Positions 40,870 through 50,519 of a DNA stretch of 64,000 nt are shown in pieces. The number at the start of each line of letters is the position of its first letter. Positions within the stretch are counted from its first letter, which is position 1. Location of the stretch: assembly GCA_963974055.1 (NCBI GenBank), contig CAXBCP010000018.1:34743-98742 (forward strand), read 5' to 3'. The position numbers were made by a program, and so were the translations under genes. Source of the DNA: CAXBCP01 sp963974055 (GTDB lineage Bacteria; Pseudomonadota; Alphaproteobacteria; MPNO01; UBA830). The notes beneath the pieces are model-generated. The model ran no database searches. It saw nothing but the letters and a program-made list of their open reading frames with translations, and was not told the DNA's origin.

Positions 40870-42935
40870 CTTCCCTCGCGGCGCCACGCCGCGATCAGGG
40901 CGCCGAGACCCAGGAGCAGAACCAGCAGCGCGGGAAGCATCGGCGTTTCGCGAACGCTCGCGACCCGGAAATCCCGGTTGGAGACGACCCCCATCCAGTC
41001 CGATCCCGAAGGTTTCCGGTCTGCCCGCACCCGGCGCAAAGTCGGTGCGCTGTCCGCAAGCCAGTGGATACCGCCGCCGGATGCGGCTGCCATCGGGCTC
41101 AGAAGCTGCGGCGTTGCACGCATATCAGAGAATTCTTTCGGATTGACGTTGCCCACCGCGGCAACCGCTGTTCGCGTACCGTCATTGAGCCGGTAAATGC
41201 CGACCTCGTCCGCAGGAATTGTCCCGCGCGCGCGCCCGCCGGAACCTTTTTTCAGCGTGACGGTTCGGGTTGCCCCCGATGGCAGAGTCACTTCGACGTC
41301 CGGGTGCTCATCGGAAACGCTGCGGCGGATCACCACCAGTTCGTTGCCCTCTACCACCGCCCGGATATTTTCCTCTTCGAGGTCCGGTTCCTTCATGAGC
41401 CAGTGCGCGAGGCGGCGGAGAATCTCGGAATGCGGTCCGCCGTTCTCGAAACCCCTTGCCCAAAGCCAGATATGGTCGCTCAAAAGCTGTGCCACGCGTC
41501 CTTCCCCGACCCGGTCGAGGATCAGGAGCGGCCGGTCGCCGACGCCGTTCAGAAGCGTATGGCCCCGCGTTTTGGTCGCTTCGATCTGGCGGAACCAGCG
41601 GCCCCACCGCGGAACGGCGTCGCCTGCGGCGGCGAGGTCGGCGGTCACCGGGTGGCGGTTGCCGCTTTCTGTGATCGAAGGCTTCAGGCCCTGTTCGATT
41701 ACATTGCCGGTGGGTGCGCCGGGCAGGATGTCACCGAGCGCAGATCGCGACAGGCTCATCTGCGTCGCGAAGGCCGGGCCCGCCGCGGTGAGGACCGCGC
41801 CGCCGTTTTCGACATAACGAACGATGTTCTCGAGGTAAATCCCGGGTAACACGCCGCGGCGGCGGTACCGGTCGAAAATTATGAGGTCGAATTCCTTGAT
41901 CTTGACCTCGAACAGTTCGCGGATGGGGAAAGCGATCAGGGACAGTTCGCGAACCGGTGTTGCGTCCTGTTTCTCCGGCGGGCGCAGGATGGTGAAATGA
42001 ACCAGGTCCACCGACGGGTCGGCCTTCAGGAAATTGCGCCAAACACGTTCGCCGGGATGCGGTTCGCCCGAAACGAGGAGGACCCGCAACCGTTCGCGAA
42101 CGCCGTTCACCTGAACGACGGCGCGATTGTTGGCGGCGGTTATCTCGCCGTCGAGGGGCGAGACTTCCAGCTGCAGAATATTTGCGCCTGCGTGATCTAT
42201 ATCGAGTTTTATTTTATGCGGCCGTCCGATGGGAACGGTGGCGATGCGGTCCGGTTTTCCGTGCTGAACGATGGTGACCCGGGCTGTACCGTCGCCGGCC
42301 GGCCCGTTGTGATCGCGCACCATAACCTCGATTTCGACGGTTTTTCCGACCAGGCCGAAACGGGGAGCGTTTTCGATCAAAAGCCGCCTGTCCCGTTCTG
42401 TCGGCGAGCCGGTCAGCAGCGTATGAACCGGTCCGGGCAGGGGGGATTTCGTCCCCTCGGGCGATGCGTCGTGAACCTGGCCGTCGGTAATCAGGAAGGT
42501 ACCGCCGATGCGGTTGCGCGGCACGCTGGCCATCGCACGCTGGACGTCTTCGAACAATCGCGTGCCATCGACCGGAACCTTGCGGCTTCCGTCGCTCGCA
42601 CCCGCGCGGATGACGCGTATATCCACGTCGCGCATGCGTTCTAGCTGTTCCGTGAGGTCGGCGAGGGCTTTTTCCGTCTGGGCCGCGCGTTCCCCGATCT
42701 TCTGGGACGCCGATTCGTCGACAACCACAGCGACCACGTCCCTGTTCAGAATCCGCTCCTGTTCGACCAGAACCGGGTTGGCCATTGCCGCCAGCAATAC
42801 GGCGGATGTCAGAAGGCGCAGGCCGGTCCCCCGGGCCCGGCGCCAGAACCCGAACCCGCACAGAACCAGCGCGACTGCGCCAAGTGCGGCAAGCACCGGC
42901 CAGGAGAACATCGGGGTAAAGGCAATACTGAACAT
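40866..42935 (-). CDS. membrane protein with VWA-like and amidotransferase-like regions (MoxR operon)
   Basis: A 689-residue protein: two N-terminal membrane helices (about 10-27 and 38-55), a periplasmic part starting with a VWA-like strand VVAVVVDESASQKIGE, a glutamine-amidotransferase-like fold (FDLIIFDRYRRRG, ENGGAVLTAAGPAFATQ) and a C-terminal helix LLVLLLGLGALIAAW. It is the last gene of the MoxR / DUF58 / DUF4159 operon, starting one base after its neighbour's stop. Role probably in an envelope-associated chaperone complex; exact function unknown. Confidence 0.85.
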   Translation of the reverse strand: MFSIAFTPMFSWPVLAALGAVALVLCGFGFWRRARGTGLRLLTSAVLLAAMANPVLVEQERILNRDVVAVVVDESASQKIGERAAQTEKALADLTEQLERMRDVDIRVIRAGASDGSRKVPVDGTRLFEDVQRAMASVPRNRIGGTFLITDGQVHDASPEGTKSPLPGPVHTLLTGSPTERDRRLLIENAPRFGLVGKTVEIEVMVRDHNGPAGDGTARVTIVQHGKPDRIATVPIGRPHKIKLDIDHAGANILQLEVSPLDGEITAANNRAVVQVNGVRERLRVLLVSGEPHPGERVWRNFLKADPSVDLVHFTILRPPEKQDATPVRELSLIAFPIRELFEVKIKEFDLIIFDRYRRRGVLPGIYLENIVRYVENGGAVLTAAGPAFATQMSLSRSALGDILPGAPTGNVIEQGLKPSITESGNRHPVTADLAAAGDAVPRWGRWFRQIEATKTRGHTLLNGVGDRPLLILDRVGEGRVAQLLSDHIWLWARGFENGGPHSEILRRLAHWLMKEPDLEEENIRAVVEGNELVVIRRSVSDEHPDVEVTLPSGATRTVTLKKGSGGRARGTIPADEVGIYRLNDGTRTAVAAVGNVNPKEFSDMRATPQLLSPMAAASGGGIHWLADSAPTLRRVRADRKPSGSDWMGVVSNRDFRVASVRETPMLPALLVLLLGLGALIAAWRREGS

Positions 42936-42936
42936 T

Positions 42937-45720
42937 CTATTGCCCCAGGCGGTCTATGATCGCAGGCACGTGGACCTGGTCGGTCTTGTAGTTGCCCGTC
43001 AGGGCGTACATCACCCAGTTCACGCCAAACCGGTAGGCCATTTCGCGCTGGCGCTCGCCACCCGGAACGACGGCGGCCATCGGCCGCCCGAAACTGTCGA
43101 CGGCCCAGGCGCCGGCCCAGTCATTCGAGCCGATGATGACGGACGATACGCCATCATTGTGGCGTCCGCCCCGCCGCTCGACCCAAAGGGGGCCGCCGGC
43201 CCAGCGGCCGGGATAGTCGTTCAGCAGATAGAAGGCCTTGGTCAGCACGTGGTCCTGGGGGGCGTGGGTCAGTGCCGGCACATCCAGCCCCTGCATCAGC
43301 CGCCGCAGGTGAAGCCCGGCCGCCCCGACGCCGCCGGTCGCATTGGAGGCAAATCCACCGCGTTCGCGTGTGTCGAAGAGAATCGTGCCGCCGGTTTTCA
43401 GATACTGATTGAGCTTGCCGCGCACAGTATCCGTCAGGAGCGGTTGACGGGGCGAGACCGCCCAATAAAGCAATGGGAAAAACGTCAGCTCGTCGGTCTC
43501 GATGTTCACGGCCAGCGGCTCCGCCGGCTCGATTGCCGTCCGGCGGCGCAGGATATCGCTCAGTCCCCGAAGGCCCGAAAGAGACATGTCGTCGAGCGCG
43601 CGGTCGCCGGTCACGACGAAGGCAAGCCGGGTTTTCAGGGTGGCAGCAAGGGCAGTCGCATCCGGACCGCTCGGCGCCGGCGTCGTCCGGTCGCGCGCTG
43701 CTGGGACGGGAGTATGCTGTGCACCCGCCGGATCTGCAGCCGGGAGCAGGAAAATACCCGCCAGCAGCATCGCGGCGGAAGATTTTCCGAAACGCCGAAG
43801 ATCGCCGATTCCCCGCAGGAAAAAACTGACTATCAGGTCGATCATGGCAAGGATCAGCGCTGCCAGCAGCAGCCAGGGTTTGAAATCGACCGACGGCGCG
43901 GACACGAAGCCGGCGCGTTCCGCCCCCGCGGGCAGGTCGTTCATCGGCTGCAACGACGTTACCGCGCTGGCCAGGTTAAGCGCCCGCTGCCCTGAATCGA
44001 GCCCGTAATAGCCCGGCGGCGTGGCGGGGCCCGGGCGCGCGGCGCTGAATCCGTTCGCAGGAATGCTGATCGCGTCCGTGGATGGCGACCCAAGCCTGCC
44101 GAACCCATCCAGGGTCTGAAGCGGGGGCAACACGTTCGTCTGGTCTTCGCTGACCACGCCCGCGCTTAACCCTACGATACGACGCAACATGTCGACGAAC
44201 AGGCCCGACAGCGGAATGTTGGACCAGTCTGTATTCGCCGTGGTGTGCACCAGAACGAGCCAGCCGCGTCCGCGTTTTTCGGCCGTAACCAGCGGGGTGC
44301 CGTCCGACAGCCGCGCCCAGGTTTTCCGGTTCAGGTCGAGCGCCGGTTCCGCGAGGACCTGACGGTTGATGCGAACGTCGGCAGGCACATCTAGCCCGGC
44401 GAATGGACTGGTTTCTTCAAACGGCAGCAGACGTGCCGGTTCGGACCAGGACATTGCGCCTCCCAATGCCCGCCCGCCGCCGCGCAGGCTTACGGGGATC
44501 AGGTCGTCTCCGCCGGCGGCGAGACGCGGGCCGGCAAAGCGCAGCGTGACGCCGCCTTCCTTCATCCAGGCGTCGAGGGCCTGACGGTCTGAATCAACCA
44601 GCTTGCCGATATCGGCAAGCACGACGACCGCAAGTTTACGGTTGAAGAGGGCCGAAACGGTGCCGCGCCTGATTTCGGCAAAGGGACGCAATGCGCGTTC
44701 CAGATAGTAGATCGACGACAGCAACGGCTGTTCCGCTTCCGCGATATCGCCCGATACGATACCGACAGGGCGGCGGCGCCAGCGCTCGTCCATCAGGAAT
44801 ACTTCGCCGGCGTTCTGCCCGCCCTCGATTTCGATCCGGGCGACGTCGTTGCGCAATTCGCCGGGCAGTGTCAGCCTGACCGATGTCGCGCCGTCGCCCC
44901 GCGCGAACAGCGCCTGCTCGCGACCGATCAGCCGGCCGTCTTCCGAAACCGCCCGCACCCAGGCGGATTGTTCCTGGGGGCCCGCGATACGCAGGACCGG
45001 GACGTTCAGCACGTCGTTTTCCATTTTCGGCGTCTGGATAAGGCGTGCGCGCGCCGGTGCCGGCTGTTCTATGACCTGCAGGCTGCCCAGGGTCTGCAAA
45101 TATTCGGCGAGCGGCGCGGCATCCGGATCTCCGATACCGTTTGCCAGCCAGACGATATGCGCAGATCCGTTCATCGTGACGGCGCGGATTGCGGTTAGCG
45201 CCTGCGCGCGATCCGCCGGCCACGGTTTGGGCCGAAGACCGGTCGTGATCCGGCGGGCATCGTCGGCGCGCAGAAGATTGCTGACCTGAACCGGTTCGCC
45301 CGGTGTTTTGGGGGACGTCGGCAATACATGGACCGAGCGGTTTTCCCGTTTCGCCTGGTCGAGAAGCTCGTTGATTTTTTTGAGCCGCAGCGGCCAGTTT
45401 GCGGCAGACGCCCAATCGTCGTCGATTACCAGAACCATGGGTCCTGATCCGCGAAGCGCAGTTGCCGGGTTGAGGAGTGGGTGGGATAACGCCAGAATTA
45501 CCAGGGCCGCGAGAAACATGCGGAGCAGGATCAGCCACCAGGGTGTCCGGGCCGGTGTTTCTTCGTTCGGACGCAGCGCAAGCAGCAGGCGCATCGGGGG
45601 AAAGCTGACGAAACGCGGCGAGGGCGGCGTCACACGCAGCAGAAACCAGAGCGCCGGAAGCGCGATAAGCGCGGTCAGCAGCCAGGGCGATGTAAAGGCG
45701 AGCCCCCCGAGCGTCAGCAT
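42937..45720 (-). CDS. DUF4159 domain protein with BatA-type N terminus
   Basis: A 927-residue membrane protein. Residues 1-90 are the BatA/Aer_N module (LAFTSPWLLTALIALPALWFLL and a second helix LLRMFLAALVILALSHPLL); the central part is periplasmic with VLVIDDDWASAANWP; a helix pair occurs near 640-690 (LLAALILAMIDLIVSFFL); residues 720-925 are DUF4159 with FPLLYWAVS and GGTILFDTRERGG. Overlaps the DUF58 gene by one base. Probably works with MoxR ATPase; substrate unknown. Confidence 0.88.
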   Translation of the reverse strand: MLTLGGLAFTSPWLLTALIALPALWFLLRVTPPSPRFVSFPPMRLLLALRPNEETPARTPWWLILLRMFLAALVILALSHPLLNPATALRGSGPMVLVIDDDWASAANWPLRLKKINELLDQAKRENRSVHVLPTSPKTPGEPVQVSNLLRADDARRITTGLRPKPWPADRAQALTAIRAVTMNGSAHIVWLANGIGDPDAAPLAEYLQTLGSLQVIEQPAPARARLIQTPKMENDVLNVPVLRIAGPQEQSAWVRAVSEDGRLIGREQALFARGDGATSVRLTLPGELRNDVARIEIEGGQNAGEVFLMDERWRRRPVGIVSGDIAEAEQPLLSSIYYLERALRPFAEIRRGTVSALFNRKLAVVVLADIGKLVDSDRQALDAWMKEGGVTLRFAGPRLAAGGDDLIPVSLRGGGRALGGAMSWSEPARLLPFEETSPFAGLDVPADVRINRQVLAEPALDLNRKTWARLSDGTPLVTAEKRGRGWLVLVHTTANTDWSNIPLSGLFVDMLRRIVGLSAGVVSEDQTNVLPPLQTLDGFGRLGSPSTDAISIPANGFSAARPGPATPPGYYGLDSGQRALNLASAVTSLQPMNDLPAGAERAGFVSAPSVDFKPWLLLAALILAMIDLIVSFFLRGIGDLRRFGKSSAAMLLAGIFLLPAADPAGAQHTPVPAARDRTTPAPSGPDATALAATLKTRLAFVVTGDRALDDMSLSGLRGLSDILRRRTAIEPAEPLAVNIETDELTFFPLLYWAVSPRQPLLTDTVRGKLNQYLKTGGTILFDTRERGGFASNATGGVGAAGLHLRRLMQGLDVPALTHAPQDHVLTKAFYLLNDYPGRWAGGPLWVERRGGRHNDGVSSVIIGSNDWAGAWAVDSFGRPMAAVVPGGERQREMAYRFGVNWVMYALTGNYKTDQVHVPAIIDRLGQ

Positions 45721-46628
45721 TATGCGCGCTCCATTTCGGACATGAGCATATGCAGCGTCAGCAGGGTCGTTTCGACCGGCATGTCGGTCCGGTTGACCGA
45801 GAACGTCCAGCCATTGGACCGGCAGATATCCGACAGTGCCGCGCGGTGGGCATTCATCAGCGCCGTGTATTCGTCGCGCACGGCTTCGGCGCGGCCGATC
45901 AGGGCGGCGCCTTCGCCTTCAAGCCCTTCGAAGCGGGTCCGGCCGATAAAGGGCAGGGTTTCCTCAGCGGGGTCGCAAACCTGGACGATATGACCGCTGT
46001 TCCCCTGCTGCGCGTAGGCCAGCACGATGGGCTCTATCTCTTCAATCGGGTTGAGAAAATCGCCGGTCATCACGATCCGGCTATGCCGCCGTAATTGTTC
46101 CACCGGCGGCATGCCGGTCCCGGTGACGCCTTCGAGCGTCAGTTCGGCCGCCATGCGGGACAACACGGCACGGCCACGGGCGGGGCGTTGTCCCGTCCCG
46201 AGCCTGGAAATGCGTTCGCCGCCGCGGATGAGCAGGGAGGCAATCGCAAGCGTGATCACCGCAGCGCGTTCCGCCTTGGTCGGCAGTTCGGGATCTGAGT
46301 GCCAGTTCATCGAGGCCGACCGGTCCGCCCAGAGATAAATGTTCTGCGCGGCCTCCCATTCGTTTTCGCGCACGTAAGCGAGCTGGGTTTTGGCCGATTG
46401 CCGCCAGTCGATGCTCTGTGCCGGGTCGCCGGGTTGATAGCGGCGGTATTGCCAGAAACTGTCGCCGGTACCGGCGCGCCGCCGCCCGTGCTCTCCCTGC
46501 GCGACGATCGTAGCGACGCGTTCCGCCTTGACCAGCAGCGGCGGCAGCGACGATGCCGCTTCTTCCGCATGCCGGCGGACGCCCGACGGCACCAGCGCAT
46601 CGTTTATGGCGGGTTTGGGCGGACTCAC
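45720..46628 (-). CDS. DUF58 domain-containing protein
   Basis: A 302-residue protein with the DUF58 signature FWQYRRYQPGDPAQSIDWRQ (about 65-85) and a VWA-like Rossmann core (IYLWADRSASMNW, a MIDAS-like DxSxS). GTG 46628 forms a GTGA overlap with the moxR stop, so I prefer it to GTG 46643. DUF58 proteins are constant partners of MoxR ATPases in Bat-type operons. Confidence 0.9.
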   Translation of the reverse strand: MSPPKPAINDALVPSGVRRHAEEAASSLPPLLVKAERVATIVAQGEHGRRRAGTGDSFWQYRRYQPGDPAQSIDWRQSAKTQLAYVRENEWEAAQNIYLWADRSASMNWHSDPELPTKAERAAVITLAIASLLIRGGERISRLGTGQRPARGRAVLSRMAAELTLEGVTGTGMPPVEQLRRHSRIVMTGDFLNPIEEIEPIVLAYAQQGNSGHIVQVCDPAEETLPFIGRTRFEGLEGEGAALIGRAEAVRDEYTALMNAHRAALSDICRSNGWTFSVNRTDMPVETTLLTLHMLMSEMERA

Positions 46629-47653
46629 CCGAGTGGCGCACACAGACGCGAAATAATGTCGTCCACGGTGATGCCGTCCGCGCGTGCCGAAAACGTCAGC
46701 GCCATCCGGTGACGCAGCACGGGCGGGGCCAGCGCGATCACATCGTCCACCGACGGAGCGAACCGGCCATTGAGAAGCGCGCGGGCCCGGGTCGCCAGCA
46801 TCAGCGCCTGGCTCGCCCGTGGACCGGGTCCCCAGGAAAGGTGATTGCTGATTTCAGGATCGCCCGATTCGTTCGGCCGGCCGGCGCGCACCAGTTTCAG
46901 GATCGCATCCGCAACGGCGTCGCCGACAGGCACCGAGCGAACGAGTTTCTGCGCCGCCATCAGGTCGTCGGCGGTCAGGACCTGTTCCGCCTTCGCGTCG
47001 GCGATGCCGGTGGTCGCGAGCAGCATTTTCTTCTCCGATTCCGCGTCCGGATATCCGACGTCGACCTGCAGGAGGAAGCGGTCGAGCTGCGCCTCCGGCA
47101 GCGGATACGTGCCTTCGAGTTCAAGCGGGTTCTGCGTGGCAAGCACGTGAAACGGCTTTGGCAGGGAATGATTTTCGCCGGCCACGGAGACCTGATATTC
47201 CTGCATGGCCTGCAGCAGTGCCGACTGGGTGCGGGGGCTGGCGCGGTTGATTTCGTCCGCCATCAGAAGTTGTCCGAAAATCGGCCCCTTGATAAAGCGG
47301 AACGAACGCCGTCCGGAATCGTCTTCCTCGAGCACTTCCGACCCCAGAATATCGGGCGGCATGAGGTCGGGCGTGAACTGAACCCGCTTGTCTTCAAGCC
47401 CGAGAACTGTGCCCAGTGCGTCGACCAGCCGGGTTTTACCAAGCCCGGGATAGCCGACGAGAAGCGCATGTCCTCCGGCAAGAAGCGTAATAAGTGTTTG
47501 ATCTATAACGTCATGCTGGCCGAAAATGACGCGACCGATATTTTCTTTGACGGCGGCCATGCGCTGGCCAAGGGCTTCGATCTCCGAAACGAGCCGGGCA
47601 GGCGGATCGCCGGCCGAAGAAGCAGTATCTGCGGTGGTTTGAATATCGGTCAC
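46625..47653 (-). CDS. MoxR-family AAA+ ATPase
   Basis: A 342-residue AAA+ chaperone: Walker A GYPGLGKTRLVDALG (about 81-95), Walker B LLMADEINRASPRTQSALLQ, sensor region HVLATQNPLELEGTYPLPEAQLDRF, and the C-terminal lid. MoxR ATPases act on VWA proteins and help assemble or activate metalloenzymes or envelope complexes. Start is GTG 47653 with AGAGGA upstream. First gene of the four-gene leftward operon and divergent from the DUF1285 gene 32 bases away. Confidence 0.95.
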   Translation of the reverse strand: MTDIQTTADTASSAGDPPARLVSEIEALGQRMAAVKENIGRVIFGQHDVIDQTLITLLAGGHALLVGYPGLGKTRLVDALGTVLGLEDKRVQFTPDLMPPDILGSEVLEEDDSGRRSFRFIKGPIFGQLLMADEINRASPRTQSALLQAMQEYQVSVAGENHSLPKPFHVLATQNPLELEGTYPLPEAQLDRFLLQVDVGYPDAESEKKMLLATTGIADAKAEQVLTADDLMAAQKLVRSVPVGDAVADAILKLVRAGRPNESGDPEISNHLSWGPGPRASQALMLATRARALLNGRFAPSVDDVIALAPPVLRHRMALTFSARADGITVDDIISRLCAPLG

Positions 47654-47685
47654 GATGATCCTCTGAAATAGGGTATGTAAGGCCT

Positions 47686-48261
47686 ATGTCGGCATCTTCT
47701 CTTAGTAATCTTGAACGCACCCTGTCGCAAAGCAAGACCAAAGGTGGCATTTCTTCCGAACCTGCGGACGGACAGCAGATGTGCGGCGATATCGATATGC
47801 GCATCGCCCGGGACGGTACGTGGCATTACATGGGCTCGCCGATCGGCCGTATGCCACTGGTCAAATTGTTCGCCTCGGTGCTGCAACGCGACGATTCCGG
47901 CGATTTCTGGCTGATCACGCCGGCTGAAATGTGTCGTATCCAGGTCGATGACGCGCCCTTCGCCGCCGTCGAGATGACGATCGACCGGACCGGCGGCCGG
48001 CAAAATCTCATATTTCGCACGAATCTTGACGAAATTGTGACCGCCGGGCCCGAAAATCCCATCCGTGTGGAAGTCGATCCTGATTCGGGAGAACCGGCGC
48101 CCTATATTAAGATAAGGGACGGGCTGGACGCGTTGATCGGGCGCGCTGTTTTCTATGATCTCGTCGAGATTGCAGAGCCGCGCGACGAGAGTTCGCCCGG
48201 CGTTCTCGGTGTTTGGAGCAGCGGTGAATTTTTTGAAATCGGATCTCTCCATAATGACTGA
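47686..48261 (+). CDS. DUF1285 domain-containing protein
   Basis: A 191-residue cytosolic protein matching DUF1285 as I recall it: CGDIDMRIARDGTWHYMGSP, RMPLVKLFASVLQRDDSGDFW, and YIKIRDGLDALIGRAVFYDL. Function unknown in the literature I can recall. Divergent from moxR and overlapping the Nudix gene by eight bases, it starts a rightward run (DUF1285, Nudix, DUF6111, CCA). Confidence 0.87.
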   Translation: MSASSLSNLERTLSQSKTKGGISSEPADGQQMCGDIDMRIARDGTWHYMGSPIGRMPLVKLFASVLQRDDSGDFWLITPAEMCRIQVDDAPFAAVEMTIDRTGGRQNLIFRTNLDEIVTAGPENPIRVEVDPDSGEPAPYIKIRDGLDALIGRAVFYDLVEIAEPRDESSPGVLGVWSSGEFFEIGSLHND

Positions 48262-48901
48262 CGACCATCCGTTGAACGGAAACGATGCCGTCCGCATCCG
48301 CGACCATATCGTCGGCGCTTTCCACGGACCGGGTATCGATCCGCCATCCCTGAACGACGGCGAATACGGCTGGATTGCGCAGGACGACGACGTCAAGCCG
48401 GGCCGGGTCAGGTCGGCGGCCGTTCTTGTGCCCCTCGTGGAACGTCCCGAAGGGATTACCGTTCTGCTGACCCAGCGGACGGCCCACCTGAAAAGCCATG
48501 CAGGGCAGGTATCTTTTCCGGGCGGAAAAGTCGAACCGTATGACGATAGCGCCGAGGAAACGGCGTTGCGCGAGACGGAAGAAGAGATCGGATTACCGCG
48601 CGAGCATGTCGAAATCATCGGCCGCCTGGGAACGCGCACGACCGGTTCGGGGTTCCATGTCACGCCGGTGGTCGGACTGATCCGCCCGCCCGTTGAATTC
48701 GATCCTGACCCTGGAGAGGTAGAGAGCATTTTCGAGGTGCCGCTTCCGTTTGTGCTAAACCCGATCAATCACAAATTCGAAACGAGGTTGATTAAAGGTC
48801 TGGAAAGGCAATTTTATGTTATGCCCTATGACAACTTCTATATCTGGGGACTGACGGCCCGCCTTCTCGTCGCATTGAAAAACACGTTGAGGACGCCATG
48901 A
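48254..48901 (+). CDS. Nudix hydrolase, CoA pyrophosphatase type
   Basis: A 215-residue Nudix protein. The box reads GGKVEPYDDSAEETALRETEEEIGL-like; key residues are the Gly pair, the Glu in TALRETEEE and the closing Gly-Leu. The preceding VLLTQRTAHLKSHAGQVSFP is the CoA-pyrophosphatase (NudL-type) UPF0035 signature. It probably hydrolyses CoA or oxidised CoA to 3',5'-ADP and phosphopantetheine. Start ATG 48254 overlaps the DUF1285 stop; end overlaps the next start by four bases. Confidence 0.92.
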   Translation: MTDDHPLNGNDAVRIRDHIVGAFHGPGIDPPSLNDGEYGWIAQDDDVKPGRVRSAAVLVPLVERPEGITVLLTQRTAHLKSHAGQVSFPGGKVEPYDDSAEETALRETEEEIGLPREHVEIIGRLGTRTTGSGFHVTPVVGLIRPPVEFDPDPGEVESIFEVPLPFVLNPINHKFETRLIKGLERQFYVMPYDNFYIWGLTARLLVALKNTLRTP

Positions 48902-49209
48902 TCCGTCTGCTTTTGCTCACTTTTATTCCGTTGCTGCTGCCGTTTGCGGCGTGGTTCGTGTGGCGAGTCTTTTCGGGTACGCCAAAGATCGACCCGCAGA
49001 CCGGCGATCAGATCCCGCCGGATCTCAAGAAAGCGCCCCGCGGCAAGCTTTGGGCCGCCGGATTCGTGCTCATGTTCGTGACGGTGGGGACGTTTCTGCT
49101 GTTTCAGCACAGGTTTGCGGACGAACCCTACAAGGGTATCGACGTGAATGAAGTCGAGCGTAAGCTCGAAGAAGAGCAGATGCGTTTGCGGCAGAACAAG
49201 CCCCAATGA
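48898..49209 (+). CDS. small membrane protein, DUF6111-like
   Basis: A 103-residue protein with two membrane helices (about 3-24 and 51-69), a short loop between (PQTGDQIPPDLKKAPRGK) and a charged C-terminal helix (NEVERKLEEEQMRLRQNK). I associate it with DUF6111, found between Nudix and CCA genes in alphaproteobacteria. Function unknown. Confidence 0.8.
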   Translation: MIRLLLLTFIPLLLPFAAWFVWRVFSGTPKIDPQTGDQIPPDLKKAPRGKLWAAGFVLMFVTVGTFLLFQHRFADEPYKGIDVNEVERKLEEEQMRLRQNKPQ

Positions 49210-49230
49210 CGGTTGCCGTCTAGATACCCC

Positions 49231-50490
49231 GTGACCCCGGTTGAAAAAATTGCGCCGCCGGAATGGATGGCTGCCGAAGATACGGTTCGGCTGATCGATG
49301 CGGTGACAGCCGGCGGTGCCGACATACGTTTCATCGGCGGATGTGTGCGCGATGCGGTCCTGAACCGTGCCGTCATGGATATCGATCTCGCGACGGATGC
49401 CGAGCCACCGCGGGTGCTCGAATTGCTGGCCGCGCGCAATATCAGGGCGGTGCCGACCGGAATCGATCACGGTACCGTCACCGCGATCCCGGACCACCGG
49501 CCGTTCGAGATCACGACGTTGCGCACCGATGCAGAGACCGACGGTCGCCACGCGCAGGTCCGGTATACAACGGACTGGGCGGAGGATGCCGCGCGGCGCG
49601 ATTTTACGATCAATGCGCTCTCTGTCGATCCGGATGGCACTATCTACGACTATGTCGACGGTCTGGCCGATCTGCATGCCGGCCGTGTGCGGTTTATCGG
49701 CGATCCGGGCGAACGAATCGCCGAGGATCACCTCAGAATCCTGCGGTTTTTCCGCTTTCAGGCGATTTATGCCGCAGGCGAGCCGGATCCCGCTGCTCTG
49801 GAGGCCTGTCTCAACGCCTCCAGCAAGGTTGGCGAACTGTCTGGGGAAAGGATCTGGCAGGAACTGTCGCGCATCCTGAACGTTCCCGAGCCCGGCAAAG
49901 TGTTCACGCTGATGGAAGACTGCCGGGTGTTACGTGTGTTGTTTCCGGTGGGTCGGTCGTCCGACCGGCTACAGGCGCTTGCCGCGCTTGAAGGCATGGT
50001 GGGTATACCGCCGGACCCGGTCCGCCGTCTTACCGCGCTGATTCAGCCGAACCGTCAGGAAGCGTCGCAGATTGCGACCCGGCTGCGTTTGTCACGTGCA
50101 GAGACAGCGCGGCTCGACGAGCTGGTTGCTAGCCGCGGCGGATCGAGCGCAGGGATGCCCGAACTCGCCTTGCGGCGGGCGCTTTACGCGATGGGACAGG
50201 ACGTTTTTCGCGATCTTGTCCTTCTCGACTGGGCCGACCAGATCGCACGCGAACCGGCAGTTGCGGCGGGAAATACCCTGGACTGGAAAGCGACCTGGGA
50301 CGTCACCACGACCTGGGCTCCGCCCGAATTTCCGCTGACAGGTCAGGATGTTATGGCCGCGGGCGTGGAGGAAGGCCCTGATGTCGGTAAAATTCTGGCC
50401 GATGTCGAGGAATGGTGGGTCGATCAGGCGTTTCGTCCGGGACATGCGGACTGCCTTGACCGGCTGCGTCTTGCGATGCGGCGCCGATAG
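49231..50490 (+). CDS. CCA tRNA nucleotidyltransferase / poly(A) polymerase family
   Basis: Adds or repairs the CCA end of tRNA. A 419-residue class II nucleotidyltransferase with FIGGCVRDAV and the metal pair in MDIDLATDAEP, the RRDFTINAL motif, and GERIAEDHLRILRFFRF in the neck. GTG 49231 fits the family start (VTPVEKIAPPEWM); TTG 49213 and ATG 49267 are alternatives, none with a good Shine-Dalgarno. Convergent with ubiD. Confidence 0.93.
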   Translation: MTPVEKIAPPEWMAAEDTVRLIDAVTAGGADIRFIGGCVRDAVLNRAVMDIDLATDAEPPRVLELLAARNIRAVPTGIDHGTVTAIPDHRPFEITTLRTDAETDGRHAQVRYTTDWAEDAARRDFTINALSVDPDGTIYDYVDGLADLHAGRVRFIGDPGERIAEDHLRILRFFRFQAIYAAGEPDPAALEACLNASSKVGELSGERIWQELSRILNVPEPGKVFTLMEDCRVLRVLFPVGRSSDRLQALAALEGMVGIPPDPVRRLTALIQPNRQEASQIATRLRLSRAETARLDELVASRGGSSAGMPELALRRALYAMGQDVFRDLVLLDWADQIAREPAVAAGNTLDWKATWDVTTTWAPPEFPLTGQDVMAAGVEEGPDVGKILADVEEWWVDQAFRPGHADCLDRLRLAMRRR

Positions 50491-50519
50491 GAAGGACAGG
50501 CCGGGCAGCGGGGTCGGAC

